From: Pseudophaeomoniella oleicola
Lineage: Eukaryota > Ascomycota > Eurotiomycetes > Phaeomoniellales > Phaeomoniellaceae
Length of the DNA stretch: 64,000 nucleotides
Reading direction: 5' to 3'
Assembly (NCBI GenBank): GCA_003868215.1
Contig: QWDQ01000010.1
Span: 1-64,000, forward strand
The notes under the pieces are model-generated. The model had not been told where the DNA came from and searched no databases. It was given only the letters and a program-made list of their open reading frames with translations. Made by a program: the position numbers and the translations under genes. Shown piece after piece: positions 10,867-23,417 of this stretch. The stretch's first letter is position 1; the number at the start of each line of letters is the position of its first letter.

Positions 10867-11877
10867 ACACCACTACTCCATCTGTGCAGTAGGACCTGGC
10901 ATTATGCGGTCAGCAAGGATCAAGAAGTTACTAAATACCGGACACAGCTCTGCGATTCAAGTTCAAGGGAAGGACAAGGCCATTCATCCTTTATTCATGT
11001 TCATATCAACCGTTGTCTTGCTGCAATCACTTTGTCTGTGAAGCAGAGCACCGATCTCGGACCAACCTCGCACACCCAAGCCTGTCCGCTTTCATTTAGC
11101 GCTGATTGGTCTAGAAGCACGTCCCAGTACGCTCAACGCAGCAAAAATCGCCGAATAAGTAGTCACTCCGAATCACAATAGTCGATAGGCAATGCAAAAT
11201 GAGTTGGGCCCATATAATTCTTGTATGATACATCAGAGCAAGCAACGATTCGAATCTAAAGCGAGACCGATGCCAGCCCACGTCCATGTCGCATGTACAC
11301 CGAGACACTAAACAATAATTAATCGAGTCGGTAAAGTCGAAGAATGGCGGTTGCGGAGACATGCGGTAATAGCTGCGGCGGGGCAATTGAAGATTTCCCT
11401 GAGAGCGGCCAACTCACTAATTAATTATTCTAACGTTACTCACTTCTGTCCCTTCAATTTATCCATCGTTCCAACAGAAATACAATAATCACTGAATCAT
11501 GCCAATTGGCTGCTTGACCGGTTTCCAACACCCACACCTCGGTCACCAGATGTGAGCTTGCCATTCATTGTGCATACATCGTTGTAGTACAACCTACAAC
11601 CACAACAAGCATCCCTATCGTCCACAACTACTAGTACGTAGTAGTAATTAGTATCCAGCCCAGAAGAGGAGCTGCTCTTGGACCCCGCCAGACACCAACT
11701 TTTCCCTCGAGGCCACTCGGGTGGAGATCATCCCGCCAATTTTTTGTTAACAATTTGAACTCTCAGAGGGGGGGGGTTTCTTCGTCTATCGTAGTCCTGT
11801 CTCGTAGATCTCTCTCTTGACTTCTCTCTCACTCCTGTCAGACTGTTCATCTCCCCTCTCAACCAAGTTATCCCAAG

Positions 11878-13160
11878 ATGTCTACTTACTCAGGTCCCTT
11901 GCACCGCAACCCTCCCTTTCGCGCAGAGCACATTGGTTCGCTCCTCCGTACCGATGAACTTTTGGCGCTGCGCGATGAATTCGATGCTGGGAAACGACCG
12001 CATGAAGATCTTGTTCCCATCGAGCAGAAGGACATCAAGGATGTCGTCAAGCTGCAGGAAGAGCTTGGTTTCCATGGTATCACCGATGGGGAATACTCAC
12101 GGCACATGTTCTTCGATGGTTTTTGGGATGGTCTCGAGGGTATGAAAGAAGTCCATATAGAAAGCCCGGATATCTTTCGCTTGTACGTCCCGGATATTGC
12201 TGGCTTTACCGAAGCGGGCTACAAACCAGCCTCGAGTGTGCTTTGCGTCGGAAAGATAAAGCATGTCGGGAGCAAGTATGTCGATCAATTTAAATATCTT
12301 GCCGCCCAGGTCTCCAGCGACAAGGTGAAGGACCTCAAGGTCACCCTTGCCGCACCGAACTGGTACCACCTGCGATATAGGGAAGGACGCGCATATCCAA
12401 AGGATGTCTACGCCTCCGACGACGAGTACTTCAGCGACATCGCAAAGGCTTACCAGGCCGAGTTGAAGGAACTGTATGAAGCTGGTTGTCGCAACGTCCA
12501 ATTTGATGACCCGAACCTTGTTTGTATGTACCTATGTACCCAACGTTGTCACTCCCGTTGCACTGAACTAACCGGAGTGTCCGTCCAGACTTCTGCTCCG
12601 AAAAGATGATTGAAGGGTGGAAGGCCGACGCCACAAACCCCTACCCTATCGAAGCTCTATTTGACAAGTACATTAAGCTCTACAATGATTGCATTTCCCA
12701 AGCACCCGCCGATATGCACGTCGGCGTCCATCTCTGCCGTGGAAACTTTGTCGAGTCCCGTCACTTCTCCGAAGGCGGTTACGACCGTATCGCAACCCAA
12801 CTATTTCAACAACTCAACTGCCACACCTACTACCTGGAATACGACACTGACCGTGCGGGCGGTTTCGAACCTCTCCAATACCTTCCTAAGAACAAATCCC
12901 TCATCCTGGGCGTCATCACCAGCAAATTCCCCGAGATGGAAGACTTCGAGGCCATGAAGAAGCGCATCTACGACGCCGCATCGTGGGTATCCAAGGGCAC
13001 AGGGGAGACGCAAGATGAGGTGCTCAACCGACTCGGCGTCTCGCCCCAGTGCGGTTTCGCCAGCCATTCACACGGCAATAAGGTCGTCAGGACAGACATG
13101 ATTGAAAAGCTGAAACTGGTCAGGAGGTTGGCTGACAGCATCTGGCCCGGACAACCATAG
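11878..13160 (+). CDS. MetE-like cobalamin-independent methionine synthase family protein
   Basis: A single-barrel member of the MetE/UROD-like superfamily, in which a zinc ion activates a thiol for methyl transfer. Exons 11878..12523 and 12589..13160 join to 405 residues. That is about half of full-length MetE, which has two barrels and about 750 residues. The start RAEHIGSLLRTDELL is typical of this shorter subfamily. Candidate zinc ligands are present: His263 and Cys265 in GVHLCRGN, Glu299 in YYLEYD, and Cys370 in SPQCGFASHSHGN. Also typical are GFHGITDGEYSRHMFF and CRNVQFDDPN. The enzyme may methylate another thiol or act in catabolism; true methionine synthesis is not implied. It is not a secreted protein. 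Confidence 0.88.
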
Positions 13161-13973
13161 AGTCGTGATGCCGCGACGAGAGTTGAAGGTGGGACACAAC
13201 AGATACCATTCAAGCTTTTTTGGACAGAGACAGACATTCAACAGCAAAGGACAAGCGACCGGGACAAGTAACATTTTCATCAAACGACACTTCAACATCA
13301 AAATCCCATCGCATGATATATATGGATGAACCAAGGGAGAAATATTAATCACGTCAGATACCACCACCACCACCACCACCCTCTTTTTATATATGACCAC
13401 GAAATTTTTGATGATGATGGAGCCTTATTTGGTATAAATACATACTAATTACCACCCTTTTTGGGGGGTGGGGGTGAAGGGCTGAAGGGGGTTTCAATGT
13501 ATAATGCAGGTAGCAAGGCTTGGGGAAAAGCGCGGGAAGCGAAGAGAAGAGAAAGATGAGAGGAGGAGAGCGAAAGGGAAACGTGTTTCAATTGGGAATC
13601 TAATTCAACATAGGATTTTAATTGAATGATCAATTTCAATGTGTTGTCCTCGTACACGTACGATTTATAATATATATATCCACAAATATCCATATATTCC
13701 TCTTGTATAGAGGTAATATATATATACAAACATACCACATTTCTGAATCTTTTGGGTGCTGTGTTTTGGCTGATAGAAAGGTACCTAAGTTAGGTAGGTA
13801 GGTAGGTAGGTAGATACGAGAGTTAAACAGCAAGGTCACAATACGTTTGAGGTATTATTCGGCTTGAGCTGTTGATGTATGGTGAAAAGTCAGGTAGGTC
13901 AATAAGGTAGACTAGGTAAGGTGACCTGGTTATTCGAATATAAATTCGCAATCACATCGGGGAGCGGGAGGTA
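13161..13973. other. Convergent spacer with microsatellites
   Basis: Spacer between convergent genes. It holds a (CCA)n tract near 13362-13380, AT-rich sequence around 13660-13730, and a TAGGTAGG array at about 13788-13813. I see no gene. Confidence 0.6.
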
Positions 13974-14960
13974 TCACTTCTCCAAAGCGCTCCCGCCCAC
14001 AGCCAAAACGACGACCAAACAAGTAACAATCAGAGCGCCGGTCAAGAAGCCGACGATGGCGACGCTGGCCCTGCTCGCGGGGAATTTGCCGCGGATGATC
14101 CAGTGCTGGCTTTCGAAGTAGCGGTGGAAGCCGTTCAGGAGGACGAGCACGGCGACGGCCAAAAAGGTGGCGCCGAGCGGTTTGCCGAGGTGGCGGAGGT
14201 GGGCGGCGGTGTCGGAGGGGATGGCGTTAGGGTGTGGGGAGGTGAGAAGGGCGAGGAGGGATTGGTCGGGGGGGATGTAGGGGGTGTCTTCCGTGGAAGA
14301 AGAAGAGGAGGGGTCAGAGGGGATGGGGATGGTGTGGCCGATGTATGGAGAGTATTCTAGGCGTCTGCTTGATTCGTTTCCGGGAGATATCGCGGTGTTC
14401 AAACGGAAGAGTTGGGTGATGGCTATGCCGATACTGGCAAAGGCGAGTGATGTTCGTAGCCACGCAAGAAATGTTCGTTCGAGAGCTAGATGATCCCGAG
14501 CAACAGAGCCTTTGTTTTCAAGCTCGACGCTGCCATATTTCTCGGCTAGTCGACGGTACCACGGAGGATTCTCATTTGATTCCGAGGGAGGTGACTGTGC
14601 TCTTGGTTTTGGTGTACTATCTGATTGAGTAGGGTGGCTGTCGAGCATCTGACCTGTGGTGGACGCAGTACTATAATTCCGTCTATCACCCGAAGTAGCA
14701 ATTGGGCGAATTTCCGAGTCGGGATCTTCCGAATCGTGAGTGTGACTTCGCATTTGACGCCCTGTTATATGACCATTCGAAGGCATTGGCCCTACGTCAA
14801 TTGACCTTCGACTCCTCGGATAGGATGTTGACGATCTCTCGTCAAATTGGATACTTGTTTGTCGTGTCCGCGGGCTGGGTGATGGAGGGCGAGAGTCCTG
14901 TCGTGTGGAGATACGTGAGAGATCTGGCGGATGCTCTGAATTGGGAGATACCGAAGCCAT
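13974..14960 (-). CDS. DUF202-domain integral membrane protein
   Basis: A single-exon gene of 328 residues. The first 130 residues are Ser/Pro/Arg-rich and probably disordered in the cytosol. The DUF202 signature ARDHLALERTFLAWLRTSLA (residues 154-173) leads into membrane span 1 (about 164-185). Spans 2 (about 261-281) and 3 (about 298-321) follow, with a Ser/Pro-rich loop of about 70 residues between spans 1 and 2. DUF202 is also found at the C-terminus of vacuolar VTC proteins, where it forms the membrane domain, but there is no SPX or polyphosphate-polymerase domain here. The biochemical role of stand-alone fungal DUF202 proteins is not known to me. It is divergent from the PTPA gene. Confidence 0.85.
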   Translation of the reverse strand: MASVSPNSEHPPDLSRISTRQDSRPPSPSPRTRQTSIQFDERSSTSYPRSRRSIDVGPMPSNGHITGRQMRSHTHDSEDPDSEIRPIATSGDRRNYSTASTTGQMLDSHPTQSDSTPKPRAQSPPSESNENPPWYRRLAEKYGSVELENKGSVARDHLALERTFLAWLRTSLAFASIGIAITQLFRLNTAISPGNESSRRLEYSPYIGHTIPIPSDPSSSSSTEDTPYIPPDQSLLALLTSPHPNAIPSDTAAHLRHLGKPLGATFLAVAVLVLLNGFHRYFESQHWIIRGKFPASRASVAIVGFLTGALIVTCLVVVLAVGGSALEK

Positions 14961-15478
14961 TGTGAACGAGCAGTGGATGATTTACTATAAGAGTGGAATT
15001 ATGAGTGATACTGTCCATGAAGCTGCTAGGGCAGGGATGTTCCCGGATGGCGCCTTGTCCCAGATATTGCGTGATTCCTCGCTAATCCAGTGGCAGTTAA
15101 TAAGATGGAGGACTATGACGCTGATTTGCGGCGATCCGGCTCGTGGAAGAGCTCATGTCAATTGGGATCAGTCCCAAACATTATGTTGAATGTATAGGTA
15201 TAGATCGAACGCTCTCGTAGACACATCTCATATGTAGTATTCAGCGTAGATCTCGAGCGAAATCTATACCAATGCACTGCCGAGGTCAAAGACAATTTCG
15301 ATGGTCACCGGCTCGTACTACAAGAAAAGCCTGCCCCACATCGAAATGCGGAGAAGATGTCCGATAAGTCAAGTTGCTATCGCGCTGCTTAGATATCATC
15401 GTCTCTCGCCTCTTAATACTAATCCCCTCGACAGATTCACGGGTTTGAGAGGAGTAAAATGCCCCATAGACGGTAATC
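14961..15478. promoter_or_regulatory. Divergent promoter DUF202 / PTPA
   Basis: About 520 bases between two divergent start codons. I see no clear motif cluster and no gene. Confidence 0.4.
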
Positions 15479-16768
15479 ATGCCCTCAGCTACCGAACAAA
15501 GTTCTTCACCTTCCGAGGAAGTGTTGCGGAATCCCCCAGATCTCTCCCAGAAGATCCCTCGATTGCTCCCCCGCAACAAGCGCAAGTCTTCGAACACAAC
15601 ACCCTCAGACCCTACGCCGGAGACACCGGCTCTTCCACCACGACCCGATATCGCGTCCTTGTCATTCAAGACACCTGTCCGACGGATACTATCCCCTCAG
15701 GATCATGAAACGTTCTTGTCATCTCAGACCTACCAGCTGATTCTGGCATGGATATTCGGCCTCGCCGATAGTGTCCACAATGTGCCAACGACTGCGATAG
15801 ATCCGTCGAAGATCTCACCATCTCTCCAACGCATATCGTCTATACTGGGGGTAATATATGCACTGGTTGAGAAACATCCTCCCCTGGATACAGGCTCTCG
15901 CTTCGGTAATCCAGTGTTCCGCGATTTCTACGATTCTGTATCCTCCGAGAGCATTAAACTCCACCGCGAAACCCTCGACATCACCTCGACTTCCGCTATC
16001 CAGGAAATATCAACATATCTCATCAACTCGGTCGGTTCTCGGGAGCGTCTGGATTATGGCTCGGGTCACGAGCTAAACTTCATGATGTGGCTTCTCTGTC
16101 TTTACCAACTCGACCTAATCCAAACCTCTGATTTCCCCGCCGTCGTACTTTGCATATTTGTGCAGTATTTGCACATCATGCGCAAAGTTCAATCGACATA
16201 CTATCTTGAACCTGCTGGATCTCATGGTGTCTGGGGTCTAGACGACTACCACTTTATGCCGTTCTTATTTGGCTCTTCGCAATTAATCTCACATCCTTAT
16301 ATCACCCCAAAAGCCATCCACAACAATGTAGTCCTCGACGAAGAAGGCGACAAATACCTCTACCTCGATCAGGTGCGATGGGTTGACAGCGTTAAAACAG
16401 TCAAAGGCCTTCGCTGGCATTCACCTATGCTCGACGACATCTCCGGGGCTAAGTCATGGGCGAAAATCGAAGCGGGAATGAAAAAGATGTTCAAGGTTGA
16501 GGTGTTGAGTAAATTACCGGTTATGCAACACTTCCTGTTTGGCAGTTTGATACCAGCAGATGAGGCTATGGGTCAGAGAGATGAAGTAGACGAGTTGGAA
16601 CTGGAGAAAATGAAGCTGGAAAGAAAGGAGCACAGCCACAAGCATGGACATTCCGAAGATTGGTGGGGAGATTGTTGTGGAATCAAAGTTCCCAGTACCA
16701 TTGCCGCGGGTGAGGAAATGAGAAGAAGGATGGGCGGTGGCGGATTACGACCTATTCCATTTGATTGA
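15479..16768 (+). CDS. Serine/threonine phosphatase 2A activator (PTPA, Rrd family)
   Basis: PTPA proteins are peptidyl-prolyl isomerases that bind and activate the PP2A catalytic subunit, and are linked to rapamycin resistance in yeast (Rrd1, Rrd2). One exon gives 429 residues. After a disordered N-terminus of about 70 residues, the domain carries the family core: [42 protein letters not shown], and the highly conserved [20 protein letters not shown]. The C-terminus [20 protein letters not shown] and the end LRPIPFD look like the shorter Rrd2-type fungal paralogue, but I am not certain which paralogue this is. A His-rich stretch (HSHKHGH) lies near the C-terminus. Confidence 0.93.
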   Translation: MPSATEQSSSPSEEVLRNPPDLSQKIPRLLPRNKRKSSNTTPSDPTPETPALPPRPDIASLSFKTPVRRILSPQDHETFLSSQTYQLILAWIFGLADSVHNVPTTAIDPSKISPSLQRISSILGVIYALVEKHPPLDTGSRFGNPVFRDFYDSVSSESIKLHRETLDITSTSAIQEISTYLINSVGSRERLDYGSGHELNFMMWLLCLYQLDLIQTSDFPAVVLCIFVQYLHIMRKVQSTYYLEPAGSHGVWGLDDYHFMPFLFGSSQLISHPYITPKAIHNNVVLDEEGDKYLYLDQVRWVDSVKTVKGLRWHSPMLDDISGAKSWAKIEAGMKKMFKVEVLSKLPVMQHFLFGSLIPADEAMGQRDEVDELELEKMKLERKEHSHKHGHSEDWWGDCCGIKVPSTIAAGEEMRRRMGGGGLRPIPFD

Positions 16769-19700
16769 GTATACCGAATCGATTGGATTTCTAGTCTCGG
16801 ACTTCGGGCAGCATGGGATTGGGCGTACCACGAAAATGGGAAAATGGCGCCGATATACCACTGATCTCACGATCATTGCTGTTACTAAATACCTTCTAAG
16901 TACCTAGGTACTCGAATGTCTTGGTGGATGATCATCTAAATAGGATTAATGGAAGAATGACGACCAAGAAGATCTCAGCTCACCTCTCTCCGCTCATACC
17001 CTTCACCTCTCTTTCCATCACCATCACACCTCGTCTGACTCATAACGAGGCACATAGACTTTGGTCAACAACCACGATGTTTCACGACAATGTCAAAAAG
17101 CGACACCATTTCCTTTGAGATTCTTCTAATAATAATAATAACACCAACATCAACTCACCGCCAACTCGCGATAACTTCACATGGGGGCTGGACCCGAGGG
17201 GCTGTCGGGGGTCTTTGTTGGGGGGCCGAGAAGTAAAAAGATCTGTGGTACCTACATACATAGCTACGTAGGTGGTATGCTGATCCCGATTCCGATTCCG
17301 ATTCCGATTCTCGTTATGAAGGGGAAGGAGAAACGTGGTTGAGGCTTTGGGTACCTACGTAGGTGAAGGGTTCAGGTCCTTTGGGAATGGGATTGGGGTC
17401 GATACTGTGTTGTGGTGTGTTGTATATACATAGTAAAACATGAAACACGACAATGCACACACACACACACAGACACACACATCTTACATGCATGCATGGA
17501 AGAATGAAGTATTTCCGTTTCTTATTTTTCTTTTCGTTGTCGCTTTCCTATTAGGTTGTACCTCACCGTTACAAAGGAGTTTATCCGCTACAAATATATT
17601 TTTGGGAATGTTGTCGAAGGGGGAGGGGGTGCTAAGGTGGTCGTGAATGATGATGATGACCCCTTAGGAGGTAAGTACATACTGTTTCTATCACCGCCGA
17701 AAAATTATACGTAGTATGATGCACAGTATGTAGAACGCCGTGTAGATGGACAAATTTCAACGTAGCCCACTCACCCACTCAACCAACCTCTCTGATGATG
17801 ATAATAAATCCTTTCCTTTCCTTCCTGTAACTTATCGGATTTTCCTGGATGAAAAACCTGAAAAGGGTTGTGTTGTGCCGGGGGGGGGGGGGGTTTGGTT
17901 ATGGGGTCCCCGTTTGCTGAGTTGGCAAAAAGGTATCTATGTACCCCTACATACATCACCGACCACACAACTTCAGGTTCTTCACAGCTGACAATGGAAG
18001 TATAAGCGAAGCGAGCGAGCGACACCCGACAATGTGAGACGAACGATTGAACGAACGAACACGTCATCTGTCAGTAATTAACGATATCTGCAGGTACAGC
18101 CAAGAGAAAACCAAGAAGTCGAATACAGGAAAGGGTCGGGGGAGGGGAGGGAGGGAATTGCGAGTCGGTCGGTAGGTTCAGCTGGGTGGTGGTGGTGGTT
18201 ACGAGTACAGCATTAGATGTCGATTTGTGATAGGTTGGTGAGGCTCTTGATAATGATGATGATGATGATGATGTGGCAGTGGTGGGACGGACAGGAATAT
18301 ATGCAAGCGAGCACTTGAGATACTGTTGAGTAACTCCGTACTCGGCGTCCTACTGTGTCCTACTGTATTCTAATCGTGCTTTCATTTTCCTTCAACGCCT
18401 TTGTACTATAGCTTCCGTTTGTACAGAAGAAGCAAATCTTGGTGCGTTGTGGTAATTACTGTAGAGGTGGTGTGGATTAGGGAGCATGTACCTACTCTGC
18501 TGGCCAGCTCAGCACTGCAGTCCAGGATATCCATTCCTCAAGTGTATCATTTTCTGGAGTTTCCTTTGTTCCCTGAAGAAGAGGGCCACAATGACCCGAA
18601 ACCCGAAGAATAGAATTCATCACTCAAGGGTTACTGTAAAGGGAAGAGGTCAGTCAATTTCAGCTGTGTGTGTATCCGACAGCAATAACTAAGATGTACC
18701 TAGGATCCACACACATCCAGAAGAGTTTTTGTTTGTGGTCGGTCCGAGATTTTCAAAGAAGGTAAATCTAAGGGAAAATGTTCTCTTTGTCCAATTCTGT
18801 TTCTCCGAGATGTCCACGTAAGGTAGATGTGAAGAGAATATTGGCAAAAGCTACCTGAGAAGGCAGATGTTATCCTTCGCTTCCTTCCGACGAACGCTAC
18901 ACGGCGGGAGTGTGTGCGCCGACTTGCTGTCTGTAGTTCTTAGAGTTGGATATCGTTATCCGTCTCGGCGGTCATCGCTCTAGTGCCACTTGGTGTCGGA
19001 GCAAGATGTGACTAAAAAGAAATCCGATTGAAACGCTAAGGCTTTATCCAGAACACTGCGTACAATTCAGTCTGCGCATCCTTCCAATCCTTTGCGCCGA
19101 GAAGGTGATTGGTGCTTCAGGGCTTTTGCAAGTCTCATGCGACGAGACGAGCGGACTGCAAGGGATAGGAAAGACCGGCACTTAGGATGCAGGTGCATCG
19201 ACAAGTGTATAGAGGTGAGGTCATGATCTACAACGTTGACAGGTTTTACAATGTAATTGTTTGTGGCAGCCATGTGCAGTGAAGCCTGCAGGGAAGACAA
19301 CAGACGCAAGGATAGGAACACCACTTTGCTGGCGCAATGAAACCAGGATCAGTCTTCGATGGCATCCCAGTCAGTAGAGAGGGAGACCACTTATCTTGAG
19401 CATTGCTTATCAATGTGCTCACCCGATATTCAATCAACTTGGGCCTCATGATTTAGGTAGCTACCGCACACCATCGTCTGCCGTCCGGAGAGGAAAGCGA
19501 ACGAACCAGCCAAGGTCCCGACAGTTTGAAAGATCTGCCGGGACGGTGCCCTCGTGGAGATCAACAGCAGTTTTGCGACCAGATCATGATTCGCTGGAAG
19601 GTGGTTTTCGAAGAAGCAAAAGGAACCACCAATCTGTTAGTGTATCTAGACCGCTCACCTCCTTGCAGGACTAGTGTTCATTGAATAGTCCATTGTCGTA

Positions 19701-22700
19701 TATTTTGCTGTTCATCTCTGCCACATTGTCTAGGTACTCAAGTTATCTGCAGAATACTGTAATGTTCTGTGTGAAACATAGATTCGTCTGCTTACAGATA
19801 GAACCAATCCTTGATCTTCAACAACTCGGCCTGCTGACAATTTGTGTGACAAACAAACAAAACCTTTTGTTTCATGGCTTACCATGGTAGAAGCAAAGGA
19901 GTGGTACCCGATGCGACGAACTGTCCAAACAGAGATCGATAACAGGAACCGGATATGCAACAGGGTATGAGTAGTCCGATCATGGGTCCATACCGAAAAG
20001 TCGGTGGCTGGAAGAAGTTTATGGTACAGCCAAGGCGAGCGGTTACGCCGACTAAGGCTTTCTTTCTACCCTCCATCACATGGGTATTGTTCTACTGCAG
20101 TTACTAAAGCGTAAGAAGAAGGTTGCACAAATGAGAACGGAAAAAAAAGAAAAAGAAAAGAAAAGGGAAAAAAAAGAGCAAAAAAAAGACACGTTAACCC
20201 GCTTTTCCTGTTTGTTCCTTGTTTTAGCTCAGGTACCGTCGTTGTGTTCTGCACTGTGATTGGCAGATAGTCAGGAACGGCCAGGGGTGCAGGCACATAG
20301 TGTGCAAGCAACACACTCTTCCAAATGATGATGTAGCAACATCTGTGGTCTCTGAAAGATAACAGGGTTCCTGATTGCGATTCCCGATATCCATGGTCAG
20401 AGACCTCGGTGACTTGCGAAAGCGCTGTATCCTGATTGAGTCCTTATCAAACCGTAGCGGCGCTGATGTGCCGTCTCTGTCTCCTTCCGCGGGTGCGCGA
20501 TAACTGACGGGATAAGAGTCAACGGGCTGGCCGAGATGTTGTATCGATAGTGAAAATGAACCAGTTAGTGCTACAAAATACCATGCGACGTTGCATACGC
20601 TGATGGCAAATGTTCGGAGCCCTGCTGTCCATACACATGTTGGCCTTCCCATCTAGGGCAAAACCCCTAGGGGCAAAAAGAGGAAAAAAGAAAATTCGGT
20701 GGATAGGCATTGAAGGCCAAGCTCCGTGCCTCTGCTTCGCACTCTACCGACAGGTCTCCAAGCACCGCCAAACATCATGAATGCAGGTGGTGGCCAGACC
20801 CATTGACTTTCTCTTCCCTGCTGTTTTTCACTCCGGGGTGGACGTAGGAAAAGTGCAGTGAACCAATTGATGTCTGATACCGGATGGAGTCTGTAGCAAA
20901 ATCCTACTCTCATTCGACAATAAGGACCACTGGCACCAACGAACACATGGTACCGAGCCTAGAAGCCAAAAAACTGGAAATCAAAGACGATGATGATAGG
21001 ATCTGCTGTGTACCTTAGTAGTATTGGTGTAGATTTGATCCTCGTGGCACACGATGGTGACAGTATTGCCTTATTCCCACTGCTGACATGCGTGTGCTGG
21101 CTTTTTCCAGACGGAACAGGCTCACAGGGTATCAGGGCTGCCCTCAGTAGAAATACCGACGCTTCTCCCCCCCCAAACTTGCTACCTCGTGATCTCCCGT
21201 TTTGCTCTTTCTTCGCTACCATCTCACTCTCTCTTTTTCGCTGGAACGCCTGCTCGGTCAGTGACCTTTTGCGAAACAGTCAATCCTTCACAGACAATCC
21301 TTTTCGCAAAGACATTTCGACAAGTCGGCTAGCGCGACTTTCTCTTACTACATATCGCATATTCTACCTTGACGGTGAAACGATCAGCTCATCATTTTAC
21401 CACGCCTGGACGTGATTAACATATCCACCTATCATCAATCGCATCGCACTCATTTCCCAGCAGCGATCTCAACACATACAATTTCGGCCTTTGATTCCAT
21501 TGCTTCTTTGGGTAAGTCTTTATTCAATTTGTTCTATTATTGTTTTATTTGTCTCACTGTTATCCGTGTTGCTGTTGTTTTGCTTGAACTACCAAAATGA
21601 AGATCTACATGCTTTCTTATCTATTCTGTCGCAAACCCTGTCTATATTATTGCTTATTTTGTACGTTCTTTTTATCCTTGCCTTTTGGACTGGTCACACG
21701 CTGGATTGCATGATGAAGTCGGATTGTGAGGTCCATTGCACTGCTCGTAGTATCAATTTTGCCTAGCGGCTGTTCGCTTATCACAGCGGCCGAGAGACGA
21801 AGTTGATATTGACGGTGCAGCTGCATACCCCTCACAAAGACTCGTGCATTGTCATTCACAACCGCTTGCCGGCTATCAGGCAGCATCGGTTTTGCAGGAC
21901 GACCAAGCCATCCTCTTATCGAGTCTGACGTGGCGTGGCGCATGGGTGAACCAAGATGCTATTCAAGGTCAACAGTCGCTTACTGTCTGACTGATCTGGT
22001 TGCTCCAAGTAGCACCGCCACGTTGGATGGCCTCGTTAAGGATGACATGGGTCCTTGCATCATCTACTATGATACAGGTGGACGGACGTTGGGACAAGGG
22101 TGCAAAGGAGACCAAAAAGAGAAAAATTGAATGCATTAAAATGCGATCGGCAATTGATAGTTCATACCACCATTGGTGTCCATCAACCTTTCGTCTTTTT
22201 TTGTCGCAAAATGGACGATGGGTTATGGTCTTTTACGATGGTACGAGGGTGGATCTCATCATTGTCGTTGCATCGCCCATGGCCTTTGTTTTGGGAGATT
22301 TGACGGTGATCGGGGATATTTTCTTTCTCGGGGGGGTGGCGTGTTGCCTTTGTGCTATTTTCTATTCGCTAAGAAGTCGCTTAAACTTTGATGTTTAGGT
22401 GTCTCTTAGCGGTTTAGCTCCAGGCACCGTCAACCCTCCAAGAAGTTTCCCTTCCGGGTTCCTGATCCAATCATTCTCTCAATCTCGGTCCAAACTGGAG
22501 CTTGACGTTCAGGTACCAAAGGTTAAGTCTTCTTTGGCACCGACTCGCTGGCTTTATGCTTCATTTGGCGCTCTTCTTTCTTCAAGCCTCTCCCGCCCCT
22601 TGGAACCCCGATGGACCATGACTTGACCTGCTTCGGGGTGCATGGCCTAACATGGCCTTAACTACCAAGGTTACCACAAAAGTGGTTCTCCAGCGGCCTC

Positions 22701-23417
22701 GTCACCGTCACTGGCGTTTCGTCCCAAGTTCCTGTTTCCACCTGAAAGAAACGAAGAGGACACTGGCTCGAAAGAGTACCCACATTCCCCATTCCCAATT
22801 ACAACCACCCAAACAGAGACGGCGTCCTCGTCTCCACTCCCCAAATCAATCACTCACCCCAATCCAATACACACATCCCTTTTCCTTCTTCCTCCCTTTT
22901 CCCTTCTCTTCTACCTCATCGCTATCAACGTATTCGCTCGCTCTCTCGTTTTTCACTTGATTGAGATTGTTTCCATCCAACTCGAGGAAGAAATTATCTT
23001 CCGCCTACATTCTTTTGGAAATATTTTCTTTCGCTTTCAGTCGGGTTGGTGTCGTGTGTTGACGGTCTAGAAAGAGGAACTCCCAGCCATCCAAAGTCAC
23101 ATTCCTCGAGTATGTACACAAAACACCACTCCCAGCAATGCGTGGCGCACGATGGTGCAGCCTCGCCTGTCGCGCGCAAACGCTGTTGTCTTTTCTTCTG
23201 TCTGCATGCGTGCTGTTTCAGACATTATCGTCGTTCGTTTGCGCGTGAATTGCTGTCGCTATCGAGTATTGAATTGTCGCTAACATGAAATCGGGAACAG
23301 AAACAACGAGAATAGTACCGATCTTTAAACGCACACTCCTTCAATCGAGTCAAACAAAGGAATAAGGTCCTTCAGATCACTACCACAGTCTCTACGATCA
23401 ATATCCTGAGCAGCACA
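16769..23417. other. 6.6-kb gene-poor, microsatellite-rich region upstream of the SUN gene
   Basis: No reading frame here has family similarity. The tract holds a (GATTCC)n run near 17287-17310, a (CA)n run near 17456-17480, a G13 run near 17880, a (GAT)n run near 18253-18272, A-rich sequence near 20140-20190, and TAGGTA/TACGTA palindromes near 16900, 17265 and 17355. From about 21200 onward the sequence becomes pyrimidine-rich, with good donor sites (GTAAGT at about 21511) and a strong C/T tract at about 22870-22935. This fits a long, possibly spliced 5' leader of the SUN-family gene. Unannotated non-coding RNA cannot be excluded. Confidence 0.5.

Larger units (their letters stand above)
9402..11877. 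other. 2.5-kb stretch with only orphan reading frames
   Basis: No well-supported gene. Two pieces stand out and are listed separately: an open frame at 9599..9907 with a homeodomain-like pattern, and a frame at 10348..10866 ending in a tandem 26-residue repeat. The remainder looks non-coding. From about 11640 to 11877 the sequence is the promoter and pyrimidine-rich leader of the MetE-like gene. Confidence 0.5.

Noticed and set aside
11221-11260. Possible tRNA B box (GATTCGAATC)
   Set aside because: No matching A box, anticodon stem or acceptor stem surrounds it.
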